Source: an uncultured Dehalococcoidia bacterium (GTDB lineage: Bacteria; Chloroflexota; Dehalococcoidia; Lucifugimonadales; CATOSD01). From it: a stretch of 64,000 nucleotides of DNA. This document shows positions 29,369 through 37,796 of this stretch, piece by piece (within the stretch, counting starts at the first letter, position 1; each line of letters begins with the position of its first letter). Both the position numbers and the translations under genes were made by a program. The stretch lies in assembly GCA_951812395.1 (NCBI GenBank), contig CATOSD010000001.1, positions 930,001 through 994,000 of the forward strand, in the 5' to 3' direction. Below the pieces are notes generated by a model. It saw only the letters and a list, made by a program, of their open reading frames with translations. It made no database searches and was not told the origin of the DNA.

Positions 29369-30601
29369 CTAAAGTCTGTCGATAAGAATCTCGCCCGTCT
29401 TCATGACGAAGGGGATGTGCTCGCCCTGGCCCTGCAGCACCCCCAGGTCTCGCGTGGGATCGCCGTCTACGACGAGTATGTCCGCGAGCGCGCCTGGCTC
29501 AACCACGCCAAGCTGCTCTTCCATGCGCAGTATCCTGGCGTTGGTGACGGTGGCGCTGCGGATTATCTCGGCGGGACTGAAGACCTCGGAGCGGATGAGG
29601 AATTCCCGCGACTGGTGAGGGTGCATCTCGCCCAGAAGGTCGGTTCCGAATCCCATGTTCACGCCGGCACGCTTGCATATCTCAAGCGAGGCCAGCCCAA
29701 TGTCCAGCACCTCGTCGGCCTTGCGCAGGCTTACTTCAGGGAAGCCCATCGCCGGGCCGAACTCCCTGATGGTTTCGTATGTGACCAGCGTGGGCACGAT
29801 GTAGGCGCCGCGGTCCGCCATGAGCCGTGCGGTGGCGTCGTCAATGAGGTTGCCGTGCTCGATGGTGCGCACGCCCGCCTCGACTGCGCGGGTGATGGCC
29901 GCCGGGCTGTAGGCGTGTGCGAAGGCGTAAGTGTGGAACGCGGCCGCCTCCTCGACGATGGCCCGCAGTTCGTCGGTCGAATATTGGGTGTTCCTGATCG
30001 GGTCGGTGGGCGAGGCGACGCCGCCCGACGCCATGATCTTGATGGCGTGCGCGCCCCGGCGCAGTTCCTCCCGCGCGGCCTTACGGACCGCGTCCACGCC
30101 GTCCGCCACGTGCGCCATCCAGGTGGACTTGATCCCGCAAGCGCACAGCTCGGGGTCGTCCGGAATCGGCGACAGGTCGCCGTGGCCGCCGGTCTGACTC
30201 AACGCACGTCCGGCGTAGTAGATCCGCGGGCCGCGAACCAGACCCTTGTCGACGGCCGCCGCCAGGCCCCGGTCAGCCCCTGCCGCGTCGCGTATCGTGG
30301 TGAAGCCCCTGGCCAGCATTCCTCGCAGTATGGCGCCCGCCTCGTGCGCCATCAGCGTCGCGGGCATGTAGGCCATGTTCGCCAGGTTCATGGTTGCTGC
30401 GGTGCAGTGCACGTGCGCGTCTATCATGCCGGGCATGAGTGTCTTGCCGCCAACGTCGACGCGCCTGGCGTTGGGCGCCGAAATCGACGAGTCCGACACC
30501 TCCTCCACGCGGTCGTCCACCACGAGCACGCTGTGCCCCTCCAGCATCTCGCCCGTCGGAGTGTGGAGCAGCGTGCAGTTGTCGAACAGCACCTGTGCCA
30601 A
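29369..30601 (-). CDS. Metal-dependent amidohydrolase
   Basis: A 410-residue enzyme of the imidazolonepropionase/prolidase-like amidohydrolase group. The metal-binding HVH is in MPGMIDAHVHCTA (about 60). Further ligands are in AHAYSPAAI and IEHGNLID, and the last in FGTDLLGEMH. TTG 30601 is chosen because GAGG lies 10 bases upstream and similarity begins there, placing the start just after the MscS stop. It would hydrolyse a C-N bond in a small organic compound. It probably belongs to the same unit as the downstream AtuA-like gene, 31 bases away. Confidence 0.88.
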   Translation of the reverse strand: MAQVLFDNCTLLHTPTGEMLEGHSVLVVDDRVEEVSDSSISAPNARRVDVGGKTLMPGMIDAHVHCTAATMNLANMAYMPATLMAHEAGAILRGMLARGFTTIRDAAGADRGLAAAVDKGLVRGPRIYYAGRALSQTGGHGDLSPIPDDPELCACGIKSTWMAHVADGVDAVRKAAREELRRGAHAIKIMASGGVASPTDPIRNTQYSTDELRAIVEEAAAFHTYAFAHAYSPAAITRAVEAGVRTIEHGNLIDDATARLMADRGAYIVPTLVTYETIREFGPAMGFPEVSLRKADEVLDIGLASLEICKRAGVNMGFGTDLLGEMHPHQSREFLIRSEVFSPAEIIRSATVTNARILRMEEQLGVVEPGALADILVVDGDPTRDLGVLQGQGEHIPFVMKTGEILIDRL

Positions 30602-30606
30602 GTTAG

Positions 30607-31785
30607 CTACGCCTCGCTTTCGGGCCGGGCCCGCGACGATTCCTCGCCGCCGCGCGACGCCTGTTGCGCCGCCCACGCCGCCCCCGGCGGGAGGCCCGCG
30701 TCGTCGGGCGAGTATACCAGCTTGCGCACCGGGTAGTTGATCTCTATGCCCTCCCGCCTGAAGCGGGCGTGCAGGCCCTTCACTATCTCGCCCTGAAGCA
30801 CGAAGCTGCCAATCCGGTCGGACGCCTGCACGAAGACCCAGAAGACGACGTTGGAGTCGCCAAACGAGTCGAATCCGAAGAACGGCTCGACGCTCTTGAC
30901 GGAGTGCCCGGACTGCTCGATCACCTCCGCCGACGCCTCAGTGGCTATGCGCTCCACCATGTCCAGGTCGGTGTCGTAGCTGACGCCGCAATACACGATG
31001 ACGTTTACTGGCGGCTGGGGCTTGTTGAGATTCGTGATGATGCTGTCAACAAGTTTGGCGTTGGGTATGACGACAAAGTTGTTCATGAAACTGCGCAGCT
31101 TGGTGCTACGCCAACCGACGTCGATGACAAAGCCCGAAAATCCGCTCTCGAGCTCGATGAAGTCGCCCTCCTCGAATATGTCCTCGGCGACTATGTAGGT
31201 GCCGGAAAGGAAGTTGTTCAGCGTGGGCTGGATGGCCAGCGCGACGGCCAGGCCGGCTATGCCAAGACCGGCGAGCAGAGGGCTGATGGACACGCCAATG
31301 CTATCGAGCGCCACTAGCAGACCAACAACGTAGATGATCCACGGGATCACGCGCCTCAGCGGGCCTAACAGCCGATCGTCTAGGCTGGTCTCCGTTCGGC
31401 TCATCACGTTGTGGCCGTACCACGCTATCGCCACCTCTACGACCTTCGCCGCCGCGTAGGTCACCATGAGTATGGTGACCACCAGCCAGAAGTTGCCGAC
31501 CCACGACGTCAGTCCAGTGAACGTAGTAAACGGGGGCAGGTCGAGCTGGTCCACAACAACCGTCGCCACGAAGAAACCCAGCGTCACCAGCGCCAGCGCA
31601 GCCGGCCCACGCACCGAAGAGAGCACCTGCGCCGCGTAGCCGCCTGGCGCCCTGCGCTCCGCGCGCCGGATGAGCGCCTTCAGAACGAAGTTGGCAATCA
31701 CCGCGCCGAGCTGTAACGCCACGAACACAGCGACCACCGCCAGCGCGCTGTACAACTGGGAGTCCGTAATCACGTCAGGCAGCAA
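30607..31785 (-). CDS. MscS-family mechanosensitive ion channel
   Basis: A 392-residue protein with four or more N-terminal membrane helices, a pore helix rich in Gly/Ala (PLLAGLGIAGLAVALAIQPTLNNFLSG) and the soluble MscS beta domain (IVAEDIFEEGDFIELESGFSGFVIDVGWRSTKL). It should open under membrane tension and release solutes during osmotic downshock. TTG 31785 is preferred because AAGGAG lies 6 bases upstream; the frame is open back to 31842. The C-terminal tail is Ser/Arg/Glu rich. Confidence 0.9.
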   Translation of the reverse strand: MLPDVITDSQLYSALAVVAVFVALQLGAVIANFVLKALIRRAERRAPGGYAAQVLSSVRGPAALALVTLGFFVATVVVDQLDLPPFTTFTGLTSWVGNFWLVVTILMVTYAAAKVVEVAIAWYGHNVMSRTETSLDDRLLGPLRRVIPWIIYVVGLLVALDSIGVSISPLLAGLGIAGLAVALAIQPTLNNFLSGTYIVAEDIFEEGDFIELESGFSGFVIDVGWRSTKLRSFMNNFVVIPNAKLVDSIITNLNKPQPPVNVIVYCGVSYDTDLDMVERIATEASAEVIEQSGHSVKSVEPFFGFDSFGDSNVVFWVFVQASDRIGSFVLQGEIVKGLHARFRREGIEINYPVRKLVYSPDDAGLPPGAAWAAQQASRGGEESSRARPESEA

Positions 31786-31859
31786 TGTTCGCTCCTTGTA
31801 CCACGCCGCCCCGAACCATCGCGGCAATGACCGCGATGGCAAACCCTTGCATAATGGTC

Positions 31860-31881
31860 ATTCCGGCCACCGAGCCGGAAT
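31860..31881. repeat. Intergenic hairpin repeat (ATTCCGGC-GCCGGAAT)
   Basis: ATTCCGGC (31860-31867) and GCCGGAAT (31874-31881) form a perfect 8-base stem with a 6-base loop, in the sequence context TCATTCCGG...CCGGAATCCAG that is common in REP-like repeats. The 148 bases between comEA and mscS hold nothing else I can identify. Confidence 0.65.
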
Positions 31882-31933
31882 CCAGAGGCGGGACGAGAAC
31901 CGACCAGACGCTGAAGTGTCGAATCAGCGAATG

Positions 31934-32545
31934 TCATCGCGCTTCCACCAGGTCACGCACGGCGTTCAGCGTCGCGGGGCCGATGCCCGGCACGCCCAAC
32001 AGGTCGTCGACGCTCACGAAGTCGCCGTTCTGTTCCCTGTAGCTCACAATCGCGTGGGCCTTCACCTCGCCGATTCCGGGCAGGGACATCAGCGCGTCGA
32101 CCTGCGCGGAGTTGATGTCCAGCCTGGGCGTCGGCTGCGAGTGCGTGCCCCCCGCGGACTGGGCGGCAGGGAACGAGCCGCCGGTCGCGGCAGGCCGCGG
32201 CGCCGCTTCGCCGCCGTCGCTGAGCTGCGGGACGTGCCAGTAGTCCTCGTCCTTCACGCGCAGGGCGAGATTGACGGCTTGCAGATCGGCTCGGTCGGTG
32301 CCGCCGCCGGCCGCTTCGATGGCGTCGGCAAGCCGCGCGCCCTCGTGCAGCGTGTACACTCCGGGAGCGCTCACCGCTCCGGTTACGTACACTTTGATCT
32401 CGGCCGCCGGCGCCGACTCCTGCTCGGACACCACTATCCTCACCGGAGGGTTGTCCCGGGGCAAGCTGCTGACAGCCAGAAACACGCCCCCGGACAGGGC
32501 TAGGACGGCGGCCAGCGCCAGAACTATTTGCGAGGTGGTCTTCAT
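31934..32545 (-). CDS. comEA: ComEA-like DNA-binding competence protein
   Basis: A 203-residue protein. An N-terminal membrane anchor (about 6-27) is followed by an SLBB domain (about 50-115, EIKVYVTGAVSAPGVYTL) and a C-terminal double helix-hairpin-helix (about 145-200, INSAQVDALMSLPGIGEVKA and LLGVPGIGPATLNAV). This is the ComEA layout: it binds incoming double-stranded DNA outside the membrane and passes it to ComEC. The HhH repeats are canonical. Together with comEC in this window it supports natural transformation. Confidence 0.93.
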   Translation of the reverse strand: MKTTSQIVLALAAVLALSGGVFLAVSSLPRDNPPVRIVVSEQESAPAAEIKVYVTGAVSAPGVYTLHEGARLADAIEAAGGGTDRADLQAVNLALRVKDEDYWHVPQLSDGGEAAPRPAATGGSFPAAQSAGGTHSQPTPRLDINSAQVDALMSLPGIGEVKAHAIVSYREQNGDFVSVDDLLGVPGIGPATLNAVRDLVEAR

Positions 32546-32660
32546 ATACGTCCACCACCGTGGTGCTCACGCGCCCGCGGCGGGCGGGCCCCGCCCGGTC
32601 TCCCGCGCATGGAATCGTTGCGCGCGTCGCTACCGGACTGGGCAGGGCCCGGGCTTGTCC

Positions 32661-33629
32661 TCAGCGCGCGGGCCAGTCTCGAATGGGATAGTCGAAATAG
32701 GCGGTGACCAACAGGTCGTGCAGATCGCGACAGTATTCCCGCACACGCTCGAGCAGACCTCGATGGTCGTCCACGTCGGGCCAATCGTAGTGGACCATCG
32801 CGCGCATTCGACCCGTCAGTCGCCGAGCGGCGCCGTTGGACACGCGATCCGGGCCGGCCGCCAGGTGGCCTATCTCCTCCGACACCTTGTCGATGGAACG
32901 ACCAAGCGAGTTTGGCAGCAGCGGATCGGTGGCGAGCAGGTCAAGCACCCGACCCGGCTGCACGTCCACTCCGTAATTGCTGACGTATATCTCGGAAGCG
33001 TGGTAAATTCGCAACAGTCCATTCCAGCCGGCATAGGTGTACTCCAACTCCGGCGCATCCATGCTCATCTGCGCCAGCAGCAGAGACGCCGTTAGCTGGG
33101 AGCGCTCTACGAACTGCCCCAGCTGTAGGAAGCGCCAGCCCTCGTCGCGATACATCGTGGCGCCGGCTACGCCGGTAAACGTATTCACGTCCGCGGCAGT
33201 CTGCGCGTAGAAACTCTCCGGAGACGTGGCCCAGATGTTCTGGATCGACATCTCTCGAAGCCGGAGATAGGGCACGTTCAGCGAAGTCCACATCTCCGCA
33301 CTGATGCGGTGGCGCATCTGGCGGGCGTTCTCCCTGCCCAGGGCGAAACAGCTCCACACCGACGCGGGGTTGGAGCGCTCGAACGTGAGTTCGTCGGCCA
33401 GGGTGTACGAGTCGGCAAGGGTGTAGTCGTCGTCGCCCTCCGGGTTGAACAGGCCTCCGGTCGGTTGCGTGCCCAGGCAGCGGTAAATGCGGCTCCAGCC
33501 GTAATATATCTCCTGGATGGGCCTGTCCACGAGCGCCTCGGTCTGCAGTTGGAGCAGGCGGCACAAGTTCTCGGCCCGCTCCAGGTAGCGGCCCAGCCAG
33601 TACAGGCCTTGAGCGCTGCGGGACAGCAT
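32661..33629 (-). CDS. Alpha-E domain protein (DUF403)
   Basis: A 322-residue all-helical protein opening with MLSRSAQGLYWLGRYLERAE, the signature of the alpha-E (DUF403) family. These proteins nearly always accompany a circularly permuted ATP-grasp enzyme and a transglutaminase-like protein, in an operon proposed to make and modify a small peptide. Here the ATP-grasp partner lies about 6 kb away (39376-40806), separated by amt, NHL and DUF1501/1800 genes. No transglutaminase gene is in the window. Biochemical function is unproven. Confidence 0.9.
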   Translation of the reverse strand: MLSRSAQGLYWLGRYLERAENLCRLLQLQTEALVDRPIQEIYYGWSRIYRCLGTQPTGGLFNPEGDDDYTLADSYTLADELTFERSNPASVWSCFALGRENARQMRHRISAEMWTSLNVPYLRLREMSIQNIWATSPESFYAQTAADVNTFTGVAGATMYRDEGWRFLQLGQFVERSQLTASLLLAQMSMDAPELEYTYAGWNGLLRIYHASEIYVSNYGVDVQPGRVLDLLATDPLLPNSLGRSIDKVSEEIGHLAAGPDRVSNGAARRLTGRMRAMVHYDWPDVDDHRGLLERVREYCRDLHDLLVTAYFDYPIRDWPAR

Positions 33630-33635
33630 GGACCG

Positions 33636-35069
33636 CTACTCCTCGTCGTCCTCTTCGGGCATCAGCACGAACTCGGGGTAGCTCTCCATCCCAAGTTCGG
33701 CGCTGTCCTGGCCCAGCCGCTCGACGTCCGCCGGCACCCGCACCTTCAGTGTCCACTCCAGCACCTGCCAGATGATGTACGAGACCGCGAACACGAGAGC
33801 GCCGATGGCTATCACGCCCACGAACTGCACGCCCAGGTCGCCGCCGCCCGCGATGCTGACGGCAAGCGTACCCCAGATGCCCGCGAACAGGTGCGCCGGA
33901 ATCGCGCCCACCACGTCGTCGAGTTTCACTATCTCCAGAAGCTTGATCCCGAGGGTGCAGATGAGAGAGCCGATAGCGCCAATGACTATGGCCCAGTAGT
34001 GGTCTGTGAAATCGGGTCCCGCGGTTATCGCCACAAGTCCGGCGAGAGCGCCGTTGAGACCGGCAAGCAGATCAATGCGCTTGAAGATGGGCCTGGAGAC
34101 CGCAATTGCCGTTATCACGCCCGCGGCGGCGGCAAGGTTGGTGTTCACCAGAACGTGGCTCATGGTCACCGCGCTCGCGGCGTCTCCCAGCGCGAGCACT
34201 GAGCCGCCGTTGAAGCCGAACCACCCGAACCACAGTATGAACACACCCAAGGTCACTACCAGCACGTTGGAGGGCGGCCTGGCGCGGACGGCGCCGTCGC
34301 GACGGAACCTGCCGAGCCTCGGACCCGCGACGATTATGCCGGCGAGCGCCGCCCAGCCGCCGGTGCTGTGCACTATCGTTGAACCTGCGAAATCCTTGAA
34401 CCCCATCTCGGCCAGCCAGCCGCCGCCCCAGGTCCAGGCGCCCACTACAGGGTACAGTACGGCCGTGAGAATGAGCGTGAAGATGAAGAAGCTGAGCAGC
34501 TTGACGCGCTCTGCGATCGCGCCGGATATGATAGAAGCCGTTGTCGCTACGAACACCATCTGGAAGAACCAGTCGGACATGGTGGCGTGGTCTTGCTCTG
34601 CTACCACCGCCGCGGCCTTGCCCGCGTCGCCACCGACCAGCGCAATCTCGTCCGCCGTGGGGCCGTACAGCAGCTTGAACTCGCCAATGACACCGCCCAG
34701 CAGATCGCCGTACATCAGGTTGTAGCCAATGATGAAGTAGGCCAGACCCGCGATCGAGTACAGGCCGATGTTCTTCAGGCAGATCATCGCGGCGTTCTTG
34801 GTGCGCACCGAGCCCGCTTCGAGCATCGTGAAGCCGGCGCACATCCACATGACCAGCGCGCCCCACACCAGGAATGCGAATGTGTTGAGTACGAACGCGG
34901 TCTCTGCGTCCGTCGCGGCGTTCGCGATGGCCGGCCTGGCCGCGAAAAGCCCCACCGCGCCAAGTGCGACGGCGACGATGGCAAGCGCCCGAAATCCACG
35001 ATTGCCACCCCGCAAGAGGTCGGTGAACAGGGTGGAGCGGAAGTGAAGCGAAATGCCGGGGACGTTCAA
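33636..35069 (-). CDS. amt: Ammonium transporter Amt
   Basis: A 477-residue Amt/Rh family channel. An extra N-terminal hydrophobic segment (about 26-45) that may be a signal peptide precedes 11 membrane helices. Typical motifs are visible: ALVMWMCAGFTMLEAGSVRTKNA near residue 75, STIVHSTGGWAALAG with one pore histidine, and the later HLFAGIWGT with the second. It carries ammonium inward. No GlnK/PII gene is adjacent. The stop lies 6 bases before the alpha-E gene. Confidence 0.95.
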   Translation of the reverse strand: MNVPGISLHFRSTLFTDLLRGGNRGFRALAIVAVALGAVGLFAARPAIANAATDAETAFVLNTFAFLVWGALVMWMCAGFTMLEAGSVRTKNAAMICLKNIGLYSIAGLAYFIIGYNLMYGDLLGGVIGEFKLLYGPTADEIALVGGDAGKAAAVVAEQDHATMSDWFFQMVFVATTASIISGAIAERVKLLSFFIFTLILTAVLYPVVGAWTWGGGWLAEMGFKDFAGSTIVHSTGGWAALAGIIVAGPRLGRFRRDGAVRARPPSNVLVVTLGVFILWFGWFGFNGGSVLALGDAASAVTMSHVLVNTNLAAAAGVITAIAVSRPIFKRIDLLAGLNGALAGLVAITAGPDFTDHYWAIVIGAIGSLICTLGIKLLEIVKLDDVVGAIPAHLFAGIWGTLAVSIAGGGDLGVQFVGVIAIGALVFAVSYIIWQVLEWTLKVRVPADVERLGQDSAELGMESYPEFVLMPEEDDEE

Positions 35070-35343
35070 ACCCTCACCTCGAATCTGGGTTGGGGGGACT
35101 ACGGCGCGACGCGCCCAGGGAGGCGCGCCTGCATGCCCCTTGCCACAACACCACGAACCGCGCCAGTTGGGCCGTGGGAGTACAAACGGGTGCGCGGCGC
35201 AATTCGTGCTGGGCCGCAGACCGTTTCACACAGGGCCGGGCGCGAGTTCAAGCCAAGTATAGGGCAAAGCTGATTCGATGGCAACGCCGCGCATTGTGTC
35301 AAAGGCGACCCGGCGGGGCTGCCGTAAGGGTCTGGCAAACACC

Positions 35344-35374
35344 AAAAGGGGCGGTCCAAAGACCGCCCCCTTTT
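35344..35374. terminator. Bidirectional intrinsic terminator before amt
   Basis: AAAAGGGGCGGTC (35344-35356) and GACCGCCCC with trailing CTTTT (35361-35374) form a 9-base GC stem, with A and T runs on either side, around CAAA. It lies between the NHL gene and amt. Given that both neighbours are on the minus strand, its main use is to keep NHL transcription separate from amt or from an unseen plus-strand read. The rest of 35070-35413 shows no gene. Confidence 0.75.
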
Positions 35375-35413
35375 CCAGGCTGCCAAGCTCGTTTCGAGAT
35401 TTCCAGTCCGCTG

Positions 35414-36427
35414 CTACGTTGTCAGCAGCATCGGGTTGCGCGGCAACGGCGCAATCTGGCTCTCAGTGAGCGGGTAGGCCTCTTTCTTGTAGACCTGCAC
35501 CCGATGTGAACCGTAGTCCGGGATGTACAGCCGCCCCTCGTCGTCCACACGCACGCTTATGGGACCGCGCAGGCGGCGGCCCGCCTCCAGACGGCTCATG
35601 TCCCGTAGCCGCAGCGTAATCTGGTTGGACAGCACGTACTGCAGGCCGGACTTGGACAGGTTGGCGTCACCGATGAACTTCTCCACGTACTGGCCGTGCT
35701 GGTTGAACAACTGCACGCGGTCGTTGCCCCAGTCGGCGACGTACACGTCGCCGTCCGCGTCCACGCAAACGCCGGACGGCCGGTTGAACTGGCCGTCCCC
35801 GCAGCCGGTCTCGCCGATCGAGGACAGGAACTCCCCATCGGCCGTGAACTTCTGCACCCTGTCGTTGCGCCAGTCGGCGACGTACACGTCGCCCAGCTCG
35901 TCGACCGTCACGCCCCACGGCAGGTCGAACTTTCCCTCGGAGCCGCCGTGGCCGCCCCAGCCACCCAGGAACTCGCCGTCCTTCGTGAATTTCTGTACGC
36001 GGTGGTTGAGAGTGTCCGAGACGTACATGTTCTCGTCGGCGTCAAATGCGATGCCGGAAGGTCGGTTCAGTTGGCCCTCACCGCCGCCGTGCTCCCCCCA
36101 GCTCCCCAGGAACTCGCGTTCCCTGCTGAACACCGATATGCGGTGCAGCGCCTCGTCAGACACGTACAGGTTCTCCTCGGCGTCCCGGATCAGGCACGTC
36201 GGCCACGTGAACTGGCCCTCACCCGTTCCCGCGCCACCGATGGTGCCCAGGTTCTCGTCGTCGAAGTTGATGACCCGTATCTCGGTGCCCAGCCCGCCGC
36301 GGCACAGCACGTACACCACGCCGCCGGCGCCCAGCGCCACATCCACGGCGTTCGAGGTTACCCGCCGCATCCCCAGCGTCATGTGGTACGGAAATCCAGA
36401 TCGCAGCAGGGCGAATGGTCTGGCCAT
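35414..36427 (-). CDS. NHL-repeat beta-propeller protein
   Basis: A 337-residue protein made of about six NHL repeats with the phrases GTGEGQFTWPT, GGGEGQLNRPSGIAFD, GGSEGKFDLPWGVTVD and GCGDGQFNRPSGVCVD, each followed by VYVADW-N-R-QKF. These fold as a six-bladed propeller used for binding proteins or ligands. No signal peptide is obvious, so it may be cytoplasmic or released by another route. It lies upstream of amt on the same strand but a terminator separates them. Ligand unknown. Confidence 0.88.
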   Translation of the reverse strand: MARPFALLRSGFPYHMTLGMRRVTSNAVDVALGAGGVVYVLCRGGLGTEIRVINFDDENLGTIGGAGTGEGQFTWPTCLIRDAEENLYVSDEALHRISVFSREREFLGSWGEHGGGEGQLNRPSGIAFDADENMYVSDTLNHRVQKFTKDGEFLGGWGGHGGSEGKFDLPWGVTVDELGDVYVADWRNDRVQKFTADGEFLSSIGETGCGDGQFNRPSGVCVDADGDVYVADWGNDRVQLFNQHGQYVEKFIGDANLSKSGLQYVLSNQITLRLRDMSRLEAGRRLRGPISVRVDDEGRLYIPDYGSHRVQVYKKEAYPLTESQIAPLPRNPMLLTT

Positions 36428-36523
36428 GGAGAACCTCCGGTAGTAGTCTAGTGGTCAGTTCTCAGTAAGTGGTCGATCGGCCACACTGACCACTGACAAA
36501 CTGTTTACTGACTAACTGACCTA

Positions 36524-37657
36524 CTAATTGAACGGATTGATCTGCTCGAACTGGCCGCCGACTATGGGCCCGGACTCCACGCCGAGCCACTGCTCCAGCA
36601 GCGTGCCGTAGATGCCGCGGAAGTCGATGGTGTGGGCGAGGTCCTCGCCGTTCAGCCACTTGTCCGGCTCCAGCGATGGGTACTCGGCGTAGAGGCCGCC
36701 TTCGACCCGCTCTCCGATGATGAAGGCGCCGCCCCCGGAGCCGTGATCCGTGCCGCTTCCGTTGTCGTAGATGCGCCGCCCGAACTCGGTGAAGACGTAC
36801 ATCACCACCTCTTCCGAGGCGTCGTGCTCGCGCAAGTCCTGGAAGAAGTCCATTACAGCGCGGGACAGATCGTCCACCAGCTTGGGGTGAGTGGGCACCT
36901 CGTTGGCATGGGTGTCGTAGCCGCCCTGGCTCGTGTAGAAGATACGCGTTCCCAGGCCCGCCAGGTGCACCCTCGCGACGTCGCGCAGCGCACGCGCTAT
37001 CGGCGTCGCGGCGTACTCCACGTTGGACGAGTAGCTCGCGGGAGCCTCTTTCAACCGGTCCGCGCCCTTCAGCACGTCGATGCCTGTCTGCGCCAGGTAC
37101 TCCATCACCGGCCCCGTGCCTACGGCCGGGCCGTACATGTCCTTAAATATCTGCAGCGCCTGCTCGCGTTGGTCAGTCTCCGATATGCCCGTCATCAGGC
37201 CGTAGTTGTCCAGATCGCTCACCGACGTTACGGGCACGCCGGGCACGGCCATTGCGCGCGGAAGCCCCACGCCGAAGTTCACGCCGGTCAGCACGTTGTC
37301 ACCGCCGGGGTCCAGCTCGCGGATCGTCTTGCCCAGCCAGCCCTCGGTGGCCACGCGCTCCGGCTCGCAGGTGTGCATGATGTCCATGCCGCGGAAGTGC
37401 GAACGGCTGGAGTTGGGGTAGCCGATGCCCTGCACTATGGCCACCTTGCCTTCATCGTACAGCTCCTTAACCGGGCCGAAGTTGGGGTGGAAGCCGAGCG
37501 TGTCGTCGATGGGGATGACCTGATCCTGCGGTATGCCCACCAGCGGCCGGTTGTCGTGGTACACCGGGTTGGTGTAGGGGATGACGGTGTTCATGAAGTC
37601 GTTTCCGCCCGTGAGCTGCACTATCACAAGCACCGGGGGCTTCTTGATTGCTACCAT
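36524..37657 (-). CDS. DUF1501 family protein
   Basis: A 377-residue DUF1501 protein with QLTGGNDFMNTVIPY near the N-terminus, SSRSHFRGMDIMHT and DHGSGGGAFIIGERVEGGLY near the C-terminus. Relatives are alkaline-phosphatase-superfamily-like sulfatase-fold proteins, usually exported by Tat. This one starts directly with MVAIKKPPVLVIVQLTGG and has no signal. It is paired with DUF1800 just upstream, the standard arrangement. Function is unknown. Confidence 0.88.
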   Translation of the reverse strand: MVAIKKPPVLVIVQLTGGNDFMNTVIPYTNPVYHDNRPLVGIPQDQVIPIDDTLGFHPNFGPVKELYDEGKVAIVQGIGYPNSSRSHFRGMDIMHTCEPERVATEGWLGKTIRELDPGGDNVLTGVNFGVGLPRAMAVPGVPVTSVSDLDNYGLMTGISETDQREQALQIFKDMYGPAVGTGPVMEYLAQTGIDVLKGADRLKEAPASYSSNVEYAATPIARALRDVARVHLAGLGTRIFYTSQGGYDTHANEVPTHPKLVDDLSRAVMDFFQDLREHDASEEVVMYVFTEFGRRIYDNGSGTDHGSGGGAFIIGERVEGGLYAEYPSLEPDKWLNGEDLAHTIDFRGIYGTLLEQWLGVESGPIVGGQFEQINPFN

Positions 37658-37796
37658 ATCGGGTGGACCTCCTTACGCGCTGACGTTACCCCCATCCCTT
37701 TGGCAGGCTCAGGGCGGGCTTTGACCTTCCCCCATCGAGAGGGAAGGGATTTCTTACTCTTCACTTGGTGTTCTTCGTGCCCTTCGTGGATAATCC

